Of a stretch of DNA of 64,000 nucleotides, positions 57,301-64,000 are shown one piece after another. The notes beneath the pieces were generated by a model, which worked only from the letters and a program-made list of their open reading frames with translations, was not told the origin of the DNA and ran no database searches. The stretch covers positions 2,046,001 through 2,110,000 of the forward strand of contig NC_037315.1 in the NCBI RefSeq assembly GCF_000143535.2. Direction: 5' to 3'. Source of the DNA: Botrytis cinerea B05.10 (lineage: Eukaryota; Ascomycota; Leotiomycetes; Helotiales; Sclerotiniaceae). Numbering within the stretch: the first letter of the stretch is position 1; each line of letters begins with the position of its first letter. The position numbers were made by a program, and so were the translations under genes.

Positions 57301-59312
57301 TAGGCCCAACAACAATAGTGAGTGAGGACTTTGGTACTCTAACATTCACGTCTCGCAGAACGAAACTATCTTCTTCCCAACCAAACTTTCCATTTTGAAT
57401 TACAACAGGAGGCGCTGAGTCTAGTTCCGAATCAGGGGAAGCTACAGTCTCGATTCTGGTCTTCTCTGCGTCCAGCTTTCTATCAGCCAGTACTTTGCGG
57501 AAATCATGACGATTATCGCACTCCAAAAAGGCCTGAATACGTCCGAGACAGGCGAGCCCAGAGATAAGCTCCGGAGTAGATTGAAAGATTTGGGATAGCG
57601 GAACCGTGAGAAGCGTAAGAAAAGAAAGACTCGTAAACACCTTCGAGGCATCCAGCGTTTTCGAAGTAAAAGCAAAGGTTAGCGGTGGACCAATCAGCAG
57701 CGGAATAAAGCCAAAAAGCGCCGCAATGATGAATATTTTGCGAAATCGAGCTCCGGCGGCAAGTTCCTCAACACGAAGTTTCTGTACAAAGTCACTGACG
57801 GTGCCAGAGAGTCCAGAGATCTTCAAGTTCTTCATGCTGGTAATGACTGTAGCCGTTAGACCTACACGCTTCTGGACGCCCGACATCCAAGTCCTCTGCG
57901 AATCTCCGGCGAAGTTCATCAGAATGGCCAAGCCGAGAAAGCAAACTATAACAAGCCCCATTGGTGCAACAAACGCGACACCAAGTCGAGTGTACAACAT
58001 CCACCCTGCAATTGCGGCCTGGATAATACTAGCCCATACTTCGTGCACATCTCTCATTCCCATCTTGATTCGCTCTATATCAGTGCTCATCAACGTAAGC
58101 GCAGCGCTATCATCACCAGCCCCAATACGAGATTTGGTGACATTGATGTAAGTTTCTGTGGCTAGTATTGATCTTGCCATAGTACGCGTTCGATGGTGAA
58201 GATACCTACAAATACATGTTAGTAATCAATGTCCTAGATTTCTAACCCGTGATTTGCAGCATACCAATAGAAGGCCCTTGAGATTGCAATACCAGAGTAG
58301 ATGAACGCGCTAGCACCAATAAACCCATACCCAACATTCGCATCAATCTCAGACTGGGCCAAGGTATCCAACAATCTTTCTATAAAAAGAGGCTGACAAA
58401 ATGTGAAAGCAATAAGCGCTAAGCGTAACGGTATAGGAAGTAAAAGAGGAACTTTCAACGTGCGCATTAGCACCTTTAAAAGACCAAACTTGTCGCCTTT
58501 CAGTTTGGAATAATCCATGTTCTTGGAGAACCCATCATGCAGTAATTTGGCATCAAAAGAGCTATCCAAGGGATACAGATCTTCAATCTCCAAAACCTTG
58601 TTATATCCCATCAAAAACATCTTATTGAGCCAGAAGAAAACACCAAGCGAGAATATACCGCTCGTCTCTTCCGGACTATGCTCTTTCTCATTCCAGCTTA
58701 CCCATTTGGACTTTTGCTGTGATTCCAAAAGCAAGATTACGCACTTGAGAGCCAGAGCGGCGATGAAGACACTGCTGTAGACAAGCCCGGACTCGTTGTC
58801 CGATGACAGGAATAGTGTTCTTGCCTGCGCCGCATCCAATAGAAGAGTAAAAAACAGGTAACTATTCAGCACTACCGACGGCCTTGGACTTCTGCTGTGA
58901 TCAATGGCACTCAGGGGTATCATGCACAAGCCTGCTACCAACTTGAGAGCGGACGCAGCTACAAACATGCTAGACACATGCAAAGATCCAACCGCAGCCA
59001 AAACCAGAAGTGAAATTTCCAAAGCGACATATGTCACAATAGCACCCTATAGTAATCCAATCAGCACCTGACTCTCATCTCTCTATATCCTTAAACTCAA
59101 ATCAAAATAGCACATACCACTTTAACGAGCTGAAACCCCGGCGCATTCACAACCGTAGGCTTCTGAGCCCGAGACAGCATCCGCCAACATGCTATCACGA
59201 TGAACAAAGCAGAGGGTATAATAGAGAAGAACAACTGCTCAAATTGTATGCTAAAGTCAAACTCCTCCTGATTCATCTGAAGCAGATTTTCCCCTCCAGT
59301 AAAGAAAGGCAT
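54385..59312 (-). CDS. ABC-C family (MRP-type) multidrug/toxin exporter
   Basis: A full-size ABC-C transporter with an extra N-terminal membrane domain. Eight exons join in phase: 59312-59118, 59046-58265, 58205-56467, 56358-56060, 55979-55816, 55751-55702, 55599-55203 and 55138-54385, giving 1459 residues, as expected. Order: TMD0-like N-terminus, TMD1 (IFSLGVFFWLNKMFLMGYNK), nucleotide-binding domain 1 with Walker A GPIGSGKST (near 57290), signature LSGGQKQRVSLARAL (near 57010) and Walker B LLVLDDVFSGLD, TMD2, and domain 2 with Walker A GRTGSGKSS (near 55040), signature LSAGQRQLFSLGRAL (near 54720) and Walker B LLLDEVSSSVD. The aspartate replacing glutamate after Walker B in domain 1 is the usual asymmetry of this family. 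It resembles fungal ABC-C pumps associated with secondary metabolism or xenobiotic export. The second half is cut by small exons. It appears intact, unlike its decayed neighbours. Confidence 0.94.
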
Positions 59313-60058
59313 TTTTGCATGCCTAAAATCCCGACTGCTTCAATCCGAATCGAGTGTGCCGTCGAGACAAACAATATCTAGTCTTGTTTCAGGATGTTGA
59401 GGACTTAGTTATGTTGGCGAAACCACTCAGTTAGGTTGAATTTATAAAATAACCAAGCACAAGAGCCCATAGGGCTAGCTATTTAAATAGAGCTTGTGAA
59501 ATTGGAGCAGAAGACGGCATCACGGAGGATGACACGCAAGTCTGTGCTCCATAAGCTCATCTACTTACTGGGGGTTAGCTAACTTTGTTAATGCTTGGCA
59601 GTGAGGATGCCCCAATTAGGAAGGTCGTTATGTGACGATAGCCTAGGGTATTTCAAAAGTGGAAGATATTCAGCAAAGAATACGCAAGCTTAACCAACTG
59701 ATATAGAAGATTATATGCATCCCAGTATTCCCAACAAGATACATAAGCATCAGCACTAGCTTGCTTGTTTTTCAATCGTACGACTGAACAATGACGAATG
59801 AAATCACTCAATAGCCCATGAAAGACTTCATAGCCTGGTATCAATAATATATCATATTTGCATTCGCATGCCTGATTTATGTCAAGAGTGATGAAAAGAG
59901 GACAAAACCTCTGGAAATGATAAAGCCCAGCCCAGCCCAGCCCAGTCCCCCAATTATCAACATGTGAGAGCCAAAACGTGATGTACATGTCCACTTTCTC
60001 ATCAACCTCATTAAAATTTCTCTCCACGAGAGTCCCCTAATATCGCTTCCTCATTGTT
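59313..60058. other. Intergenic, no supported gene
   Basis: Contains the ABC transporter promoter and the 3' flank of the DUF202 gene. A 124-codon minus-strand frame (60027-59653) has no recognisable domain and I do not support it. A CCAGC array lies near 59925-59946. Confidence 0.55.
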
Positions 60059-61409
60059 CTACCTCTCGAAGCTCCCCCTATTACCCACTACCACAAGCAC
60101 CAAACTCGTCACCATCAACGCACCTGTAATCATCGTCACAAGCGCAATACTGCCTCTACTGGCTGGGAACTTCCCTCTGATAATATAAAACTGCCCTTCA
60201 AAGTATCGATGAAAGCCTACTGAGAGCATGAGAATTGATATTCCCACAAACGTGGCGCCTAGAGGTTTGCCGAGATGACGGAGACTGCTTTTAGGGTCTG
60301 ATGGGGCGGGGGTACTGGAGTTTGAGGTATTGAGGCGGAATCTAGGAAGGAATAAGGTTAGTGGGAAGTGAGAAGGCGGGGGAGGGAAAGGAACTTACAG
60401 TTGAGTGATTGCAATTCCGATACTAGCGAAGGCGAGGGAGGTTCGCAGCCAAGCTAAAAATGTTCTTTCTGTCCACGCCCCATAGTCAGTAACATACCAA
60501 ACCAACGACATATCCATTCCCAGACGTGTGACAAACGATTCGTGTGATGTAAAACTTAGCGAGAGAAAGAAATCACAAACCAAGTGCCAAATGATCCCTC
60601 GCAACACTCCCTTTATTTTCCAACTCAATACTTCCATACTCCTCCATCATTCTCTTCCACCATTTTCCTATCCTTCCGCTTCGCTTCGTCCTACTCTCAT
60701 CTTGGGCAATTACCCCCTCAACCTCGGTCCCTGAAGATCCGCTCCCTCTTCCCGTTTCCCATGCCCCTCCTTTCTTATTTGAGTTCTTTGCTCCAACTTT
60801 CCTCCTCGTGCTGCTATTTCCATTATTCGTACTTGCGGTGATCGCTGTGGTTCCGTCACCGACACCTCCATAGCTCATATCAGGCCCGCGTCTTAATACA
60901 CTCGTTTCTTCGTCTGCGCTACTTTCCGCTCTGCTTTCTTTACCAATTGTATGTCCATGTCCATTCCCATCCCCATTCTCATATCCATCTACTCCTCTCC
61001 CAGGATTCTGACTCTCATCCCCGTCCCCAGGGGTATCCATTACAATCTTCCTATTCCTCGCCTCTTCCAAAATACTATCAATCCTCTGTCTCTTCCCCTC
61101 CTTAATTCTCTGACTCCCTTTAGCACTGACACTCCCACTCCTACTTCCACTTCTACTACCTGTTCGCGGACTCGAACTCGGACTCTGCCCTTGATGTATA
61201 TGCGAGCTCGACCCGATCTCAATATTTGCCTTTGGAGTATTCGGTCTCAATTGTAATGTCTCTGTCGAACGTGCACTCTCATTCGCACCCGCTCGTATCC
61301 GATTCAAATCCGTCTGCGAACTCGAATTCGTCGTGCTTGTATTCAACGAAATCTGCGACTGCGAATTGATCCTCCCCTCGATCCCATCAGGTCTCTTTGT
61401 ACTCTCCAT
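60059..61409 (-). CDS. DUF202 (YidH/VTC1-like) membrane protein with long disordered N-terminus
   Basis: Exons 61409-60581, 60468-60399 and 60341-60059 join in phase to 393 residues. The first 270 residues are Ser/Thr/Gly-rich, with SGSRSGS-type repeats, acidic and basic patches, and no fold I recognise. The C-terminal third is the DUF202 domain: KWWKRMMEEYGSIELENKGS, the exon-2 marker ERTFLAWLRTSLAFASIGIA, then two more hydrophobic helices (TFVGISILMLSVGFHRYF, and ALVTMITGALMVTSLVLVVV). DUF202 proteins are small three-helix membrane proteins of unknown biochemical role. The VTC1 subunit of the vacuolar polyphosphate polymerase is related, but this protein lacks the SPX part of other VTC subunits. 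The ATG at 61409 (MESTKRPDGIEG) is used; a GTG three codons upstream is not. Confidence 0.88.
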
Positions 61410-62317
61410 TATACCCACACCACAACGTCCCTAACACCTACTATCCTATCCTGTCCTATCCCAGCACGCACCCTACACGATTCCACCGCGCAATTTCTCC
61501 GCTTTCAGATAGATTTAGCTGCAGCCTCGCAATCAACCAATTACCGCAATCGCAGTCGTGCAACCCGAGTGCAATTGTCCAATCAATCGATTCCGAGAAT
61601 GCAATCAGGTACCAAGCAAAGCCGCCTCTTCCCTACCTCTCGCACTGCGTCTTGCCCCAAACCTCGGAGACGAAACCTTGGAACAAAAGAATCTCAGCGC
61701 ACGTATATCTCTCGGCGAATTGCGTGCTTCCCTCTCACGCTGTCCTGTTGTGATTTCGATGATAATCTATTTATGTAATCACAATTAATCAATTCAAAGT
61801 CTCCGAAATAAATACCAAGAGCTCCTTCAGCTCACGCAGCTTTTAAATAAGCTAGGTTTATGCCGAGGGCGGAGAACCTTCACACGGTATCTAGCCTCGA
61901 GATCGGTGGGTGGTGTGGGGGTTCCGGGTTCTTTTGCTGTAGGCTGAAAATTAAGCATAAGGTTAACTAACCTTTGACTCCCTAACAGATGAATTCCCTT
62001 GCTGCAAACGAGAGCGGTTGGCACAATATTTTGATACTTAGATAATCAGATGGACGAAGATATTAACATTCTCTTAACAGAGAAAAGATTCTTTCACGCA
62101 TCGTATTACAGTACGGATTTCGTGAGACTCCTGTGGCATGGCTGAATTATATATCAAAAGTACCTAGTCGGTAGGTGGGAAGGTATCGAAGAAAGGGAAA
62201 TCTCAGGCAGTGGATCATTCAGGAACGGGACGACGCTGCATCTACTGGCATTGCTGATCTAAACATCAATGAAAATCTACAGGCTAGGTTAACGAGACCG
62301 ATGAAAGATAATAAGAC

Positions 62318-62365
62318 CACCATTCGCATTCACATTCACATTCACATTCATATTCATATTCACAG
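62318..62365. repeat. (CATTCA)n microsatellite
   Basis: About eight six-base units with small changes to CATTCG and CATATT, read directly. A frame crossing it gives His-Ile repeats and is not a gene. Confidence 0.85.
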
Positions 62366-62883
62366 ATTCAGAAAGACAGTTAGTTGTATGTGAACATCGT
62401 CAGGAAAGAAAAATGAAGAAATTATAAGATACGAAAAGAGATTTTAATCTGTATACACGAAAAAGGCCACACACTTCATCTGAATGCTCCATTTACTTGT
62501 TTTTTTGTTTTTGTTTTTTTGGAATTTTCTGTTCTCAAAAATTTCTCAACATCTTCTTGAAAAGGTAGAATAAGTAGAGTGTAACTGATCTCCCTTTCCC
62601 TGTCTGTGTTGTGCCGACTAGACTACTTTACATTGATACATGCACCATATTCTGCAGCCTCTGCCGTCAAATTTTCCATTCACATCCACATACAACAGGT
62701 GTTATAGCTCTCTACCAAATCTCCTCAGAAAAGAGACATGGTGGTAATTTTTGTTTCGTGTGCGCGCTCCTTCCAAACATTTGTAGCCAGTGTGAAAACA
62801 TATGCAAGAGTGCCTGCGGCAAATTGATAAAAAGGCCGTAGGGATAGAGGGGCACTCTGTACCAGGAGCACGTCTCCTTCAAA

Positions 62884-63189
62884 ATGAGTAACGAATACAT
62901 AGAAGAGTTAACCAAGGTGATCGCTTCAAGGAAAGAGAGCTTTCCCGTTCGCCATATGAACATTCATCTGCCGAGAACACAACCTTTTTTTCTACCAACA
63001 GCCCCAACCCCCTCAAGAAATCCATTCATGCTTACAACAACCATCTGGAACGTAGTATTCCAACGTCCAGATATCTTCCACTTCAATAATGTAAAAACAT
63101 TAGCGACATTTATTACAAAGGAAAAGTTACCACACGAAGTACATTCAGAGATCGGATGGAGGGGGTATCTTATTGACAAATTTGTTTGA
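62884..63189 (+). CDS. Possible small orphan ORF, unsupported by family
   Basis: A 101-codon frame begins at an ATG in the context TCAAAATGAG and reads MSNEYIEELTKVIASRKE... with a balanced composition and no obvious repeat. No domain, no homolog known to me, and no intron. It lies 3' of the SUN gene on the opposite strand and may be chance, a relic, or an antisense transcript. Listed only because nothing else occupies this stretch. Confidence 0.2.
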   Translation: MSNEYIEELTKVIASRKESFPVRHMNIHLPRTQPFFLPTAPTPSRNPFMLTTTIWNVVFQRPDIFHFNNVKTLATFITKEKLPHEVHSEIGWRGYLIDKFV

Positions 63190-63370
63190 ACGTTGCAAGT
63201 CGAGCGTGAGTTCGAACATCCGAGACTTAGAATAACTTGAGGGCGTGTAAAGGAAAAAAAAAAAAGTGACTACAACGATCATAAGCCGCAATTGTGGATA
63301 TGCGCGCGGAAAGAAAACAACAATATGTGCACCGGAAATTTTGTAAAAGGGAAAATCGAGACTCAAGCGC

Positions 63371-64000
63371 CTATGATGAGAAGACGTATGTAGCGGTTCC
63401 GCCTGCGAGAACAGAGACCTGAAGGATTTGTTAGCTTACGGCCCCACATCTTATAAATAAATCCATGAACTTACGGTGCAACCTGTTGAGGACTCAACAC
63501 CATTGTTGTAGTATGTTCCAGATGAGTACGAGCATTTTCCGGAGACATCACCTTCGATAGTGATGGTGAAGTCCAAGGTACCATATGTGTTGGTTGGGGT
63601 GTTAGGGATGATTGACAACCAAGTGTTACCAGAGGCATCTTTGCCGACACCAGCATTGACAGGAGCCCAGTTACCAAGGTTTTTACCTGCTTCACCCCAT
63701 ACGCAAGCTTCAGAGGTAGAAGCTCCTTGTGGGTTGATGTAGTATTGTGCGGAAGTTGGAAGTCCTTCCCATGAGTAGTAGTTACTGGCATCTGGGCAAG
63801 TCAAGTCATAGGTTTGGCCAGGGGAGGTTGACAATGGAACCGTTTCAGCCTCGAGACCAGGGTAATCAGTACGGCAAACAGAAACAATGCTGCTGAGCTT
63901 GTTTTCAACCTTGACGGATCCAGATCCAGCAGTGCAAAGTTGCTTGGTGGTAGTTCGGGACAACTCGAGCATTCCCTTGGAGTTACAGTAAAGACCGCCG
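63371..64000 (-). CDS. SUN-family cell wall protein (GH132), C-terminal part
   Basis: SUN proteins (Sim1/Sun4/Uth1, AspSun) are secreted or wall-bound and help septation and wall remodelling, probably on beta-1,3-glucan. Only the 3' part is present; the frame is open to the window's right edge, so the start and signal peptide lie beyond it. Visible exons are 64000-63475 and 63418-63371 (GTAAGT donor, phase 0). The protein shows the SUN signature: VCRTDYPGLEAETVPL, a conserved PDASNYYSWEGLPTSAQYYI, INPQGASTSEACVWGEAGKN, GNWAPVNAGVGK, WLSIIPNTPTNT and a Cys-rich end (KCSYSSGTYYNNG, TGCTV). The last exon gives VSVLAGGTATYVFSS, the usual end of the family. Conserved Cys pairs are present. Confidence 0.92.

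Larger units (their letters stand above)
61410..63370. other. 2 kb intergenic region with a possible orphan frame
   Basis: Upstream of the DUF202 gene and downstream of the SUN gene. Holds a CATTCA/CATTCG array (62318-62365). No recognised gene except the weak candidate at 62884-63189. Confidence 0.55.

Noticed and set aside
59653..60027. 124-codon minus-strand frame after the DUF202 gene
   Set aside because: Has an ATG but no recognised motif, and chance frames of this length occur in AT-rich fungal DNA. Left unsupported.

Overview
This is nuclear DNA of a filamentous ascomycete. Genes are split by short introns of roughly 50-150 bases with GTAAGT/GTATGT-type donors. Products are typically fungal (GH47 mannosidase, Egh16-like secreted protein, SUN-family wall protein, ABC-C and UNC93-like transporters), and intergenic DNA is AT-rich and full of microsatellites. 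The protein set would fit a leotiomycete such as Botrytis or Sclerotinia; that placement is inference, not proven. Coding coordinates span start to stop, and exon limits in the evidence were assigned by hand from splice sites and reading phase.

Left part (1-38.5 kb), mostly housekeeping: the 3' part of a FAN1-type repair nuclease (+), a decayed cytochrome P450 (-), a SulP sulfate permease (-), a BUB2-type TBC GAP (+), a small ABM-like dimeric-barrel protein built from six exons (-), a three-KH RNA-binding protein (-), a probable CENP-K kinetochore subunit (+), a Nif1/Dsf2-like Sel1-repeat protein (-), the ER-Golgi cargo receptor Erv46 (-), the mRNA exporter Mex67 (+) and a class I alpha-1,2-mannosidase (-). 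Intergenic stretches reach 4.5 kb and carry many short tandem repeats. Several 3' flanks look G-rich and C-poor on the gene's sense strand.

Right part (39.7-59.3 kb), accessory in character: a second decayed P450 of the same general type, an Egh16-like secreted protein, a divergent pair of oxygenases (FMN luciferase-like and Baeyer-Villiger type), an UNC93-like transporter, two further gene relics (short-chain dehydrogenase; P-loop sulfotransferase-like) and an intact ABC-C exporter. Together these look like a catabolic or secondary-metabolism neighbourhood, partly intact and partly eroding. No backbone synthase is present.

The right end has a DUF202 membrane protein (-) and the 3' part of a SUN-family cell-wall gene (-) running off the edge. 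I saw no tRNA, rRNA, intact transposon or CRISPR array. I found no convincing wholly new system; the most unusual features are the four relics and the oxygenase/transporter group.
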